Source: Pampus argenteus (taxonomy: Eukaryota > Chordata > Actinopteri > Scombriformes > Stromateidae). From it: a stretch of 64,000 bases of DNA. This document shows, piece after piece, positions 1 through 12,980 of this stretch (position 1 is its first letter; each line of letters starts with the position of its first letter). The notes beneath the pieces were generated by a model. That model was given only the letters and a program-made list of their open reading frames with translations. It was not told the origin of the DNA and made no database searches. The DNA lies in the NCBI GenBank assembly GCA_036937835.1, contig CM072874.1:17187001-17251000 (forward strand), in the 5' to 3' direction. The position numbers and the translations under genes were made by a program.

Positions 1-699
1 GAGAAATAGAGAGCAGGCCTGTCAGAATGACAACACTGTCCCAGCATGCATGGCGGCAGCCACAAACAGTCCTAATGACATCAGGGGCTCTGAGGAGGGA
101 CAGTACGCCGTCAGCTCCTGGGCTCTGGCCCGCCCTCTCCCCACCTCCACATCCTTTTCTTGCAACCGCCACCAACACACTGCTTGTTAGAGGCAGTGTA
201 ATTAGGTGACTGAGCGTGTTGCAAGTAGCCCAGGTCACAGAGGCATGTCCAACCCTTGTCCTGATTGCTCCTCAGGGAATTATTGACAAAACACTAGGAG
301 CGTTGCGTGTTGGGCTCTAATTATGTGTACAAGACATAGACAGCCCCGGGGAAATTAAATGAAATTCCCTAGCTTGATGGGTCCTTCACACTCATGGGAT
401 CCATTCTGTTTCTTATTAAGCCCAGCCATTGTCTGACTTTATGAGGCTGCTGTGTGTAGCTAGACACCATCTAAATGCTTTTAAGTATCTCTCTTTCACA
501 GTAGCAATACATCAGTGACTCATGATGGAAAATTGCCTGTCGATTGTGATCTACACTGAAAAGAGTGTAAGCAATAAAACAGCAAATATATTAAACTAAT
601 GCTCGCTAATATTGTAAATATAGGCTGTGAAATGGAACACCTGCATGGCGTTTCAGTGTGTAATCAGTTTCCTGTCACAGCAGCTTGGTCTGAACACAT

Positions 700-1230
700 C
701 CAAACACCTCTGCTCTAATTCCCCTGGCCCAGATACTGGACAGGAATTGATAGTCTCCTGCTTGTGCAAATGAAGTGATAAGGGGTCTCACCCAGATTAC
801 ACAAGGCCTAAGTGGTGCTGAGAAAGCTTATGGAGATGAATGAATTCATGAGGCTGCCTGACAGATTCTTAAGAAGCAATGTAATAAGGGATAAATCAAA
901 CGGCTACCATTTTGCCTCTGAATGATTTCAAATTAAAGCTGAGGGAGATGGCAGACCTCCCGGGAGAGAGTGAACTTCAGTATAGAACTGTGGCTGACCC
1001 TTATGTATATTTCTCTATCATTAGAGTACCCTAATGGCTAATGCTAAAAAAAAGGCTGCATAAGCAATAAATACTCCATTCCTTTTGATTCCACTCAGTG
1101 GGATATAAGCTGGCTTTGAATTGCCAGACTGTGGGGGAAGGCCCAATCCCAGAGGTCTGCCCACTGATCATTCTTAACAATATTAATAATTGAGCATATT
1201 ATGATGTAAGATGGTGCATTGTCCGAGACT
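700..1230. promoter_or_regulatory. Candidate conserved enhancer block
   Basis: Repeat-poor run with CTCTAATTCC, GAAGTGATAAGG, GAATGAATTCATGAGG and CAATATTAATAATTGAGC. Weak, texture-based call. Confidence 0.3.
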
Positions 1231-2199
1231 ATTTTGGAGAAATGTATTATCTCTAGTTCTTAGAGCTGTAGCTATAAAAACTCGCATTTAGAACATTACA
1301 GAGTCGTGGTTACTACAGTACGAAAACTGGTTTGAAAATAACAAGAACAAAGGGAATACCACACAAGCAGATATCAAGGCTAGCCATTAGCATCCACTGA
1401 ACATCTTTATATAGCTGCAGAAAATCCATAAAATTAGGTCATATCTTCGTCTAAAATACACTGTAGACCTCTGTTGCCTTACTGTGATTATCTTCCCTTG
1501 ATTGCTCATATGAACGTTAGTACAAACAGACACCAAAGCCTCAGATAAACACAGGCCTTTATGAAACCAGAATCATACATGAAAATGTCAGGTCACCTCA
1601 TTGACATGACCCGCATCACATCAACACAGCTCTCTGGTCAATTAAGCATGGGCCGAGCGCGAGCACTGTATCTGCCCACTCCACCCAGTCCCACATGCCC
1701 CATGGCTATGCAGACAGCCAGCTCCCTAGTACAGTGAGCACACACACACACACTGGAAATGTTAACAAGACTAGCATTCAGAGATTAATTGGCAGAAGAT
1801 GCAGATGTGCTGGCTGCCGAGCTCCGAGGCCAGAAAGAAAAAAGTGATGTGTTTCGAATGGCAAGTGGAGGTGAGTCATACTGACACTGCTGGCCGTGAT
1901 GATATTTCTGCTTGGCAAAGCTACATAACCATGGGAAGGACTGTCAGCAGGCAAACTAATGTGAGGATGGCATTTGATGTTAGCTGTCATGCATCGGCTT
2001 GAGCTATGTGGTTTAGCATCTGCAGTCGCAGCCTAGACACCAATTTCATGATGTTGATCAGGGCTAGGCATCATCTAAATCCGCCTCCTCATCTTCACAC
2101 ATAGAAACATGTCATGAGAGTGTGCACAAGCACACGCTCACAAGCAGGCATATGTGACAGCTCACAAAGTCGTAGGCATACAATTCTAAATAACAAAGC

Positions 2200-2440
2200 A
2201 AAAGACGTGCCCTTTGGGTGGTGAGATAGCTCATTACCTATGAGCGACCTTCCATCTGCACTCATGGCTGCTCTGGGAGCCATTATGATTATGATGGAAA
2301 TCTCACAAGCCATTACTGGGAGATAGCACAGGGCTCACTGCAGACACACTAATGGACTCATTTGTAATTGGGAGAGAGGGAAATGACTCTGCGAGCTAGC
2401 AGTGGCTTTGTTTGATGGAGTATGGAGGAGCGCATACTAG
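2200..2440. promoter_or_regulatory. Candidate conserved enhancer block
   Basis: AGCCATTATGATTATGATGG, GCCATTACTGGG, CACTAATGGACTC and TTTGTAATTGGG cluster in 200 bp. Weak, texture-based call. Confidence 0.3.
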
Positions 2441-2515
2441 ATTTGATAAATGAAACAGGGTTGGTTGTCTACGTGAACTTAACTGCTGTGCTTCCTTGAT
2501 CACTACACATATGCG

Positions 2516-2537
2516 CACACACACACACACACACACA
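2516..2537. repeat. (CA)n microsatellite
   Basis: CA run of 22 bases. Confidence 0.95.
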
Positions 2538-3900
2538 AACACCATTCTCCCTTTCTTGTTGTGCCAAGCCGTGACTTAACTTCCAGGAGTCTGTTCATAT
2601 TGTCTTTCGTTGGTGGGGTTGGGCTTTAGGGTTTGACAATGAATCTTTGGGGCCCACAGAACATGTAGGGAGAGTTATTAAAGAATACATATCTGAGAGG
2701 TGCTAATAGTGCTGAAATTGACTGGTTGGGGTCAGTTGGGGGCATATGTCACCTCTTAAATCTTGGGATTAATGGTAAAACCCATGCTGAACCCTCAGCA
2801 GGTTATTCACTCAGGACAAGGGAACAAGAGCACAAGTAGAGGCCTCAGAAAGATTTAGTTGTACCATTTTATTGGTGTTTTGTGTTGGTTTTACTTGTTT
2901 CGATAATTCGTGTGGGACCATACATGAAATCCATATTGATCCACTCCCAGTGTTTACTGAGACACTGTAGAGCATTTTTCACCCAACAACTTATCTCTTT
3001 TCCTCACAGTTTATTTCACCAGCGTCTTGGAAGTAAACTGCTGAGGTTTATTTTCTATGTCTCATTATTTTTAATTAGCAGAGATTTCTTGTTTTCTATT
3101 TGCATTGTCCCCACAGTGTTGCTCCACACATCAGTTATGATTTCCTAGTTATGCCCCAATTCCAGGAGGATTAGAATAACCATAAGTGCCATTGTGGTAA
3201 AACATTAGCTCAGCATGTGTTTAAAACAATAACAAAAGATGCTTTAAAAGTTGAGGGGGGAAAAAATGTAATAGTCTGGTTAACGCAGTGTATGTATATC
3301 TTGAGGAATGTCTCAATTCATAAAATATCATCTTGTATTTCATAGCGTGTACAGGAAATGAACACAATAACATGGATATACACAAATGTTCACTATTTGT
3401 TAACAGACAGGAATTTATGCCTAATATTAAACTATTAAGAGCTCAAAAATATCACAAAATATGACCTCTCAGATACAACAAAAACTGTAATGTGCACCAA
3501 GACTGTAGCACTAGGTTTATCATACTGCTTCAGAATACAGTACAGTGTGTTGATGATATTCTACCTACCCTCCATGTGCGATCAATTAATGTCCAAATTG
3601 ATTTAATAAAAAAAAAAAACGAAGCAAATGTCTGACTCACCATATTTTGACAGGCCAGAATTTATTTTTACAGTGACATCAGCTGGTTGTTTAACGGCGT
3701 TGTATTTTATGTTAAATACCTCAGTATGAAACAGGAATAGGTAAGCTACTGCATAATGCATCCAATTCTACATGACAGTTTCCATGTTGTTAGTCCACAT
3801 CCTACCTATTAAACCAACAGGACATTTAACTGCATGTTTATACAAGGAAGCTCCCTCAACAGGAGCCTGACAGGGACGAATTGGAGGGAGATGGGAATGA

Positions 3901-3919
3901 GGGGGGGGGGGGGGGGGGG
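3901..3919 (+). repeat. Poly-G run (19 G)
   Basis: Uninterrupted homopolymer; its length may be a sequencing or assembly estimate. Confidence 0.95.
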
Positions 3920-3999
3920 CTAATAAGATTGCCCTGACCTGGGTGATTTATAGATTCATTTGTGTGCTTGTTTAGGAACCCGATCTGCATTATTCATGT

Positions 4000-4720
4000 C
4001 CACAGAGGAGCAGTGCTAAGGACATTACCTGGTTAACCCCTGCACAGGTTAGGCAGCATTATTTTAATGGTCATTGCGAGGGCAGGCCTCTCAGCCCTAT
4101 TGACAGAGCGAGAGAGGGGAGAGGAAGAGGGGCCACAGCTCATTTATTCCAGCCAAACAGCTCTCTCTCATCTCCCCTACGCAGAGAACAGGTGGGGCCA
4201 GGGCATTATTATTCAATTACGTCTGTTAACAGTAAACAATGCACATCGCTTTAAAGCTCACAAGAGAAGGATAATTGGAAACCGAATGCCTGGCGACTTT
4301 TGAGTACCACGCGATCCATTATTTATTTGTTGCACGCCACCTGTCATGCATATGATGCGACCGCAGCGTCCCATGTTTTCTGCGCATGTAATTACTATTC
4401 ATCTCCGTAATGATCATGCCTTGTAGCCATAAAATAGACTGCACCAGCTTTGACACGAGGCCACATTTGTCATCATCTCTGTGGATTGATGTGACAGTTA
4501 TTAGTGAAACATCCGTCTCCTCGCATGAAGCTGCCACCGGAAAAACTGCCGCGGCTACATCACAGCAGCCGTTTAATTCTGATGTTGTGTGCCTTTCAGC
4601 TTTATGTCTTTCTAGTTTAAATGTTTGTTTTTTAAAAATTCTTCAAACCAGGCATATCAGTCACCTTATTGTTCTTAATGATTTATCGCTATTTCACCGC
4701 TGTAACATTCAAACAATGCT
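4000..4720. promoter_or_regulatory. Candidate conserved enhancer (homeodomain/E-box/Meis-like sites)
   Basis: Ordered, repeat-free block with an E-box CACCTG at 4,338, TAATTA at 4,389, a PBX-like GATTGAT at 4,484 immediately followed by a Meis-like TGACAG at 4,492, and several ATTAG/TAAT motifs. The texture is like vertebrate conserved non-coding elements. No alignment was available. Confidence 0.45.
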
Positions 4721-4989
4721 GTGAGGGACGTAGGTGCCTATGCTGTGATATTTATGAAATATCCTTCTGCTGTGTATCATAGGATCATTTAACTGTGACA
4801 AATGACACACACACACAGCACACCCCAGTTTAAGGAAGTATGAGATGTGATAGCTTTCCCTCCATCTTCCCGGTGAGGATGATCCACTTCTTTTTTTTCC
4901 CTCTCCTCTCCCTGGGGAGAATGCCATCATGCATAAAGAAAGACACGGAGAGCGGCAGCAGCATATGTCTGCCGCGGTGGGTGCGGGGC

Positions 4990-5110
4990 TGACAGGCCGG
5001 GCTTATCGTTTCTGCTGCTCTTCGCTACAAGCGTGATTACCGCTGACAGCTCCGACTGCTGATAAAAGCGGGAACATTAAAGAAAACAGAAGAGCCGCGC
5101 AGTCGACGCA
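4990..5110. promoter_or_regulatory. Candidate conserved element
   Basis: GGCCGGGCTTATCG, AAGCGTGATTACCGCTGACA and GCTGATAAAAGCGGG are packed together. The motif TGATxACCGCTGACAG followed by CTGATAAAAG suggests homeodomain and GATA input. Weak. Confidence 0.3.
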
Positions 5111-5839
5111 CCAGTGTTTCTTCTCATCAAGCCCCAACCCACCACCCCACTTCCCAACCACCACCTTCAGCAGCACTCCAGCAGCTCCTTCTATTCCTCG
5201 CCTTCCCAGTCAGTACCCCACGCCAGGGTGTCAGAGCTGTCGAGAGCGGGAAGTGACATCACAAGAATTTGCCAGCAGTCTCGAGGCTCATCATGTCAGC
5301 GGCAGCCTGTCTTGTGTCAGGCTTCCCCCCAGGCAAGCTGTGATCCAACCCTCGTCTCCACACATCAAGACTCCTCACCAAGGAGGGGAGGGAAGGAGGG
5401 AGAGAAAAAAAAATTAACAGAATGTTTTTCCATCTTGTTAACTGACAGCATCGTTTGTTAGATCGCTGTCTCAGCAAGCGGGAGTGTGTGGAAGGGTTTC
5501 AGATTGGCAGAGGGAAGAATTGGCAAGTGAAAGCATGGTGAATTATTGAGTTTGGATGAGGTGTCAGAGCTACGGCGTTGCTTTTGCGTGGGTTTCCAGA
5601 AAGCATCTGAGGTGTGATAGGAGAACAAGTGTGGAGGAGTGTTCGATTAAAAAGCGGCGAGGATCTCGGGGCATCACTTTCTTGGGTCGGCCAGATTCTT
5701 TGTGTTTGTATGTCTGTATATGTGTGCATGCTGTATATAATTACGTTGAACTTCCAAGTTCAAGAAAATGGTACAAAAGCTGTCCCTTGTTTCTTCCAGA
5801 ACTACGTTTGAGTCTGCCAGAGTGAAACGCTGCTTCAGG

Positions 5840-6170
5840 AGTCATGAAAAGTCTGTTCTATCTCCTGGGTAAATCTCCATCTCGCAGATCTGGCCCTCTG
5901 TCAGCTCATTTGGACGGAGAGAGGGTCTGCCTCGACAAAGAATGCTTTTGATTCTCTTCTCATTTATTTGAACTGATCTGCTGTGATTAAGAGCTCCGTG
6001 TCTCATTATTCTCTTTTGGAAAGAAGCGGGGCATTGCCTTTTGCCAAAATATTTGAATGATTAGGGCCCAGGCACGGGCCATGCCAAAGCGACGGGAAGC
6101 ATTCACTCTGCTTATTAGATTCACTTAAATGCTGTTGTAAATCATTGCTGCCAGTGCATGCTGCCAGGGC
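5840..6170. promoter_or_regulatory. Candidate conserved enhancer block
   Basis: Even-composition stretch with GCTCATTTGGACGG, CTGTGATTAAGAGC, TTGAATGATTAGGGCC and TGCTTATTAGATTC. Texture-based call. Confidence 0.3.
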
Positions 6171-9100
6171 CAGACTCTAGTTCGAGAAGCTTCCACTGCC
6201 AATGCCAAAACACAGTGTAGAGCCACTAGAGGCAGCTGAGGCTGTTGGTCTGTGCTGATGTTTGTTTTAGCTTGGCCTCTTAATACAGCAAAACGGTTGT
6301 TTGACCAGTTTTGGATTCATTTCCCAAATAAAAATGCAATTAATCAAGCAGCTGTGAGCCATGGGTATGTTCGAGAAAGCTGATCCTGCTGAATAGAGGT
6401 TGAAACTACCAGACAGCAGCTGGAGATGATTTCTGTCTCCGAGCTGTAATTTCTTAAGACGTGAGTAACGATGACTTCAACTTCAAGGCACGGCAACATT
6501 TATTAATACCAGGAAGATGTTGTTTAGCCAATCCAGAGCTATCATTTAAGAAACAACTGAAGTGTTCAACATGAATGTGGCAGATCATTGCCTACATGAT
6601 TGTGGCCCTGAGACTGAATAAGTGTGATCGGCACTGAAGTTGAACCTGAGTGTTATTCTATTGTTCTGTCAATTTTAAGACTGCGGAGCGAGAGAAAGGA
6701 AGGAGAAAATGCAGCTTGCTGAGCACTCAAGGAAAAATACTGGCTTTGGTCTTTCGAAATACCCCTGGAAGCTCAATCAGGCCTTCAATTTTGGCACATT
6801 GTCAAGAAGCAAATCTAACAAATCAGAACACATTGTTCCTCAGGGGGCATAATAAGAGCCTTTGAATCATGAGTTCCACTGCTCTGCTCATGCCCTCTTG
6901 GTGACAAACTGGCTCCATCACTTTCTTTTTTCGTATTACCCGAGTCAGCGTCTGTCATGAAAAGCCATCTGTGGCGATATGGCCTCCCTGTTTGTCATTT
7001 GGTGACTTCCTTCACAAATAACACGAAGGATGTGTCATCTGTCTGCTGAGGTAAAGGTCAGTGTGTTGGGATGAGTGAAACATGTGATGGGGATTTCCTC
7101 AGTCTTGAATGGCCCATAACACTCACTGCTGGCTTTGGCTCTAGCACAGCTTGCTTTTCAATAAATGCTGCGGTGCAAAAGAGGACAGATGAGGATCATG
7201 AGGTGTGACTGGGGCTGGGGAGGTGGGGGGGGAAGAGGAGGGAAGGGGACAGGCAATTTACCAGCGGCTGTGACTCTGGAGGAGGGGGAGAGATGTATGG
7301 CACCCAGCCAGCAGAGCAGTGGAAAACAGTGGTCCAGACTAATGATCCACAGCCTGATCGTTATGGCCCTCACAGAAAGGATGGGCACAAGGCGCAGTTC
7401 CCTGGAAATCAATTCCCAGGAAACGCATGAGTACTAGTTGTAAATCATGACGGTATGGAAGGATGGATGGGAGGCACTTGGGATGAAAGGGGAAGGTGGT
7501 TGTAGAAGCGGAGAATCGGTAAAGGGGAGCTTTCAGGGGTGGATAGACAGAGCATGAAGGGGGAACTCTTTCGATCATAAACCCTGAAGGCAAAATTACT
7601 CATGCCCCCTGCCCCCTCAGCAAAAGCAAACCAATGATGTGGCTGTTCCAGCCTTTTGCCCCTCAGCCACCCCTCTGCTTGATAGCTCCATTGCAGGTTG
7701 AGGCTGAGGTTTAGAAAAGTGTTTCTCAAATTGATTTATATCCCTCAGAAGAGCCCCATCAATCCCAATATGAAACTAATGAAATCATTGGGTGTTGAGG
7801 GGAGAAGTGTTGTTGTCCGTGCAGGCATTTGTGCGTGTGTGTGTGGTGTTGTAGGGTAGAAGTCACTCTAAAAACATATCATGATAAAGAAGGCATTGAT
7901 CAAGGGGAGTCCAATGATGACAAATGCCACAGCTCTTGAGATAAACAGTCTAAAGCAACAGTAAAGTGATTCAGTGCTATCAAGCCATCGTGTCCTCAAG
8001 GCTGCCTTGAATATAAGCAGCTGTCTCATGCAGCTTTCACTCCAGGGGTTTCACTTTAATTGGTGTTTCGTTTTACACCACATAAAAATACTTGTATAAT
8101 ACAATATACTATAATAATAGGCACTATTTTAGACGGCCATACCAATACTTTTGAATGTTTCTGTCCATCAACTACCACTGTATATACCTTTAAATGGTCA
8201 TTTAATTCTAAGAATTTAAAGTCTCCCTCCACTCAAAAACATGTTTTTCTATACAGAGTGATGTAGAGTGATGTATCTGCTGAAGGAGGAAAGTTTGTCT
8301 GTATTCATCATCTTCTTGTGTCCAGCAGTTAAACTTTTTAAATAAAAAAAATCAGCATTTTCTTTAGATTTTTAATTAGGGAATGTGTGAATGTAATTTT
8401 AAGAATTTTTACATGGTAAATGAACTATTTTGTGCTGAAACCATATTATGCACAAATTATGTGGTAATATCTTTACTGCGGTAATTGCTGAAATCTGGAC
8501 ACACATCACTAAAAAGAAGACTGGGCAAGAATGTGTGTGTTGAAGATGTGCTTATAAGAAATCAGTTAGTGCAGCCTGGGTCTAAGGGTCTATTAAGTCA
8601 AATAGGGATTATAACCCATATAAATGTATCTCAGGGAGGAAAAAAAGCACTGAAAATTAATCAGGCCGCAACTTAATGTTTCATCTCTTCCCGCCTATAA
8701 GCTGAGGCTCCTGCTGCTTTTCAGACTGGGGTGAGCCATATCAGTTTCAGCAATAAAATGAAACCTTCCCCCTTTTCCTATTTTTTCTCTCCCACCGTTC
8801 TCTTCATTTCATTATGCAGGCAGCCTGACGCTATTTGACAGAATGTGCTATCTGCAACCCCCAGCTGCCGTTCCCCTCTTACTATCGTCACATCGCTGGC
8901 AGCTTAACCCCACTGCTGCCTGCCACAGTGAAGCAGGGAGGAAATGATGATGCCGCTGCTGTCTGAAGTGAGAGTGAGAGGAAAGAAAGACAGAGCCCGA
9001 AGCACCTATGAGAATGTTGCTGCTTTTGCATCAAAAGTATTTCTTTGTGTGGCAGCGTTGTGGCACAGCTGCCTTAAAAAAGCCTGCAAAATTAACACTT

Positions 9101-10329
9101 ACCATTTCACACTATATTGTTCCATCAACAACATTGTGACAGGTTTCTCCTCAGTTGATCATTTAGTGACTTCAGTGTTAATCAAGAAGCATTTAACTGT
9201 GTGTATCTGAACTTCTGCATCGGTAACGCACAAATGCAGTTCAGCATTCCAACTGAATATCATAAAGACCAGCAGCATCGACTGAATGATCCGGTTTCAG
9301 ACATCAAGATAGAACATATTACATACTCGTCCTTCTCCAATCTCCATGCCCTTACTTTAAACTTCACACAGAATCCTTCAATATGAACAGACTTCCCGCT
9401 GACTATCCTGGGCCGTGCTTTACATACTGAACATTTGGCACAGTTGAGTATAGTATATGGAGGCTAATTCATTGGCATTTCGTCTCCCTCAAACAAATAC
9501 TTGTAGCAAGACAGCATTTGGATCAGTCTCTAGAGAGCTGTAAATGAGCTTAATGAAGAAACAAACAAACGGCTTTAAGGGTGAGCCTCAGAGAGCTGTA
9601 GGTCTGGAAAGCATAGCATCTAATTTGTAGGTTAATGTTGATGTAGGCTTATTTATCTGGGTTATCCTCTGCTCCAGTTACAATTAGACGTGCACATGTA
9701 GCATTAGGGACAGTGTCAACACAGCCTCTGCTTGTGTCTGGCATCTATAGCTTCTTATTGACTCTCTATTTTTATGTCATCGGAGACATGTTGTAGAGTT
9801 GCTGTCAGTATTTTGACATTAGACGTATGCTTGAAGGAGATTACCGTGCTTGGCTGTCATCATTATCTCATTTGCTGACATGGTTGAATTTAATACTTGA
9901 CACGATGAGTATCTAAAAAGGATTTGATGTTGTGCTGCAAATCCTGAACAAATAGCCACTTAGGCTGTAAAACCTATTTGCTTATCATCTGCACATCGCT
10001 AGCACTAATGATGCACGATGTCGAATCATAGGTGTTGTGTTGACTGGTGCATTGTGGGTAGTAGCATAATGAGTACGGTGTGAGATTTGCCAGTGACAGG
10101 TCCTCATTGTCTGGACTTGGCTCTGTTCTGTCTTTCCATATGTGTGTTAACTGTCAGGTGTTGAGAGCCGGACTGCCGTTGAAGTTTTTTTTTTTTTTTC
10201 TTCTTCCGTGCTGTCTGCTTTTGATTTTGTTTCCCAGAGGTGTTTGAAAAAGCAGCTCGATTGTTAGTGACAATCAGTTGCTCTGGCCCTTTTGAGCAGA
10301 AGGTTTGATTTAATCGTGAGGCTGTCATT

Positions 10330-11130
10330 TATTATTCTGGAGCGGCAGCCGCCCCTGTGAGGCCTGGGCCTGATCAAGCGCCTCTGAGCTGTCCCCAAGA
10401 TCTCACTCCCCCCCCTCCCTCTCCCCGTTATGTCTAAATCCTCAATACAAATCGCAGTGTTTCGGCTCTCCCAGTGGGGCCTATTACTGCCTGTGGGGCA
10501 TTAAAGATCATTAATAGTGCTGTCAGAGAAAGAGAGGGAGAAAGGGAGTGAAGAGGGGGAGAGCGGGGAGCAGCAGTGAGTTGCTTAGCTGCTCATAAAT
10601 GGGAAATTAATACATCTGCTTCATTAATGCTGTCTCGTGTTTGATGTTTGTTAGCTGGCAACTTTAATGATGTAGGTTTGAGCCGACGGGGCGCTTGACT
10701 AAATTTGATTCCTCCAATTAAGTAGTCAGGCTTCTTTTCTTTTGGGAAAATGGTTAGAAAGGAAAAACTGCTGCCTAATTATGGACTCCAAACCTTCAGT
10801 TTTGCAGCTCCTGCTCTTTTTTCCTCCCTCCCTCCCTCCCTCCCTCTGCTTTTTCTCTTTCTCTCACTCCTCCTCTGTCAGCGACTGATTGCAGCGACAC
10901 ATTTATCAGCATTGGCCCGCACCAAGTTGTTTACCGTTCACTAATCAAGGGGAAATATTTTAATCAGTGCCTGCAACTTTCTTAATCATTAACATTAGCA
11001 AACGGTGTATGCTAATTGATATATAGTGCAAGGTGATGAAAGTCAGCCTCAAGTGCAAATGATGAAATTACCACTATCAAGGTTCTAGACAAGAGCAAAT
11101 GCATCTTAATCGCAGCCTTGGTAATCGAAC
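10330..11130. promoter_or_regulatory. Candidate conserved enhancer block
   Basis: Interleaved GC-rich and TAAT-rich sequence with many short homeodomain-type motifs (ATTAATAG, TTAATGCTG, CCAATTAAG, GCTAATTG). A pyrimidine (CCCT)n interruption sits at 10,822-10,847. Conservation is inferred. Confidence 0.4.
10822..10847. repeat. (CCCT)n microsatellite
   Basis: TCCC units repeated about six times. Confidence 0.9.
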
Positions 11131-11425
11131 AGGCAGGAAACATAAAAGCTCCATTCCACCATATATAAAACAAAAAACCACTTACAGATCCTCTCTTTCA
11201 TGTTTTTATGCCTAAAATGAGTTCAGAGACTAAATTATATGAGATTATAAGTATATCTGTGAGTTGATCAAAAGCTGCTATTTACAATCGTTACGCAGGA
11301 GGTTACCAAACCAATAAACTGTATAAACAAGCCTTCATTCTGGTCATGACAAAATGAATCATCCAGTTATATTTAATTGACTGTGGTGACAATTACAGAC
11401 AAAACAACACACCACCTGTCATCAC

Positions 11426-11475
11426 ATCTGATTAATACACATGTACTTCATGTATGGGCTGGAGCTGCTGAGTCA
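11426..11475. repeat. Left copy of 50-bp direct repeat flanking the retrotransposon tail
   Basis: The 50 bases beginning ATCTGATTAATACACATG and ending GCTGCTGAGTCA are identical to 11,636-11,685. The 15 bases CACCTGTCATCACAT just before it (11,413-11,427) are also repeated at 11,474-11,488, at the element edge. Confidence 0.95.
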
Positions 11476-11635
11476 CCTGTCATCACATAGATAGATAGAT
11501 AGATAGATATACTTTATTAATCCCAAAAACTGGGGAATTAAAGTGTAACAGCAGCATAACACAAATACAACAACAATGAAATAAATAGAACAACCAACAA
11601 TTAAGATAATAATTAATAATTAAATAAGAAAAGAT
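11476..11635 (-). mobile_element. Non-LTR retrotransposon 3' tail fragment
   Basis: A (GATA)n run at about 11,487-11,509 passes into ATACTTTATTAATCCC and then a block rich in AACA, AATA and AATTAAT. On the minus strand this reads GGGATTAATAAAGTAT followed by (CTAT)n, the usual 3' end of a common teleost LINE or LINE-dependent SINE. From memory the consensus is close to ACTTTATTGATCCC. The family is not assigned. It is bounded by 50-bp perfect direct repeats, described separately. Confidence 0.75.
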
Positions 11636-11685
11636 ATCTGATTAATACACATGTACTTCATGTATGGGCTGGAGCTGCTGAGTCA
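11636..11685. repeat. Right copy of 50-bp direct repeat flanking the retrotransposon tail
   Basis: Identical over 50 bases to 11,426-11,475. The pair brackets a 160-bp insertion. Confidence 0.95.
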
Positions 11686-12961
11686 GGAGTGGATAACACT
11701 GTGTTTTCATTGACAATGTACCGTTATTTCCATCTTTTATATATGTGGTCAATACTATAGACGGTACTTAATTAGATTAAACTATGAATCTCCACTCCAC
11801 ACAAGCATTGACAAAACTATATACATATAAACATATATGCACTGTTTTCATCAGTGACAGAATTATCTGTCAGGTCTGTGGTCAGTATCACTTTCATCTA
11901 AGCCTTAGATACCAGTTTATACTAAAGCTATAGCTTATACCAGCTTGTAATAATCAGCAAATATATTGCATGGCAGAGTGTTTGCTTTGCTTCTCTAAAC
12001 ATTATATAATTTCAGTATTATATCTCAATATACAGTAGATAGATAATAAGTTATTAGTGATTTTTTTTCTTGTTTCTTTTGTTTTTGAATCTATTAATTT
12101 CTATCAATTTCTTTTGTTTGTATATTCCTGGGTAGGTACATCACATCAATTGTAGAATCTTTTTTCATCATTTGCTTCAATAACTTTGACTACCATTGCC
12201 CTTTTTTTTTTTTTAACCAACATCTAACATTGTGTGAAAAGGTGTATCTCTGTTCGTCCAAAATAACAACTGATGCTGTGGTCACTGATCAAGGAGCAGC
12301 CTTCATAAATAAGACAACTTTTGTGGTGATGCAGATGTTCACCTGGAGTAGATTTGTGGATGTAACCCTGTTAAAAAATGCCCTGCACCCTGTTCAGTAG
12401 AAATGTAGCCTCTATACACCTCATTAATTTTACTCGCATATTTTCTGCATATTTGTAGTTTTGGTCGTTGCTTGTGTGATGCAAGGGCTAAAAAGGGAAA
12501 AGGTACAAGACAAGGTACAAGTGTGATTTCTCGCTGATGCATAACCAACATCTATTATCATTGTAAATGAGACACCAACTTTCCTATTTAAATGGGAACA
12601 AAGTGGAAAGTGCACTCACAGGCATGCTGAGGGAAGATGAAGAGAGCATGGAAGCAAATGAGAGCTGCACACAAACAAGCCTTTATTAAACACAATTCTT
12701 CTTTAAGCTGCTTTCTGAGGAGCATCAGGCCTACAGCACTTTAACTTGCCAAAAACAAGCTCTTTTTTATTTGTGCTTTGAAATCGGGAGGTAAGATCAA
12801 CGCCGGATGAAAGGCTCCACACACAGGAAAGCAGAAGGACGCTTTATTTGTTTACCATGCGGCAGGCCGAGGGCGATAGTCAGACTCCTTCATCCACAGG
12901 AGAGCTCCTGCTTGGCGGCGGCGGCGGCGGTGTAGCACATTGCCTCCCACCAGCGTCGCGC

Positions 12962-12980
12962 ACAGCGCCATCTGCTAGAA
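12962..12980 (-). promoter_or_regulatory. CTCF-like site beside CGG repeat
   Basis: AGCGCCATCTGCTAG resembles the reverse CTCF core GCGCCCTCTGCTGG. A (GGC)6-type run lies 30 bases upstream at about 12,913-12,931. Tentative. Confidence 0.35.

Noticed and set aside
1739..1753. Short CA run and other tracts under about 20 bases (24,505, 35,382, 43,422, 44,436)
   Set aside because: Real but too short or imperfect to be worth separate entries.
6222..6238. GCCACTAGAGGCAGC as a + strand CTCF site that would be convergent with 57.9 kb
   Set aside because: The core is one base shorter than the consensus, so a convergent loop claim is not supportable.
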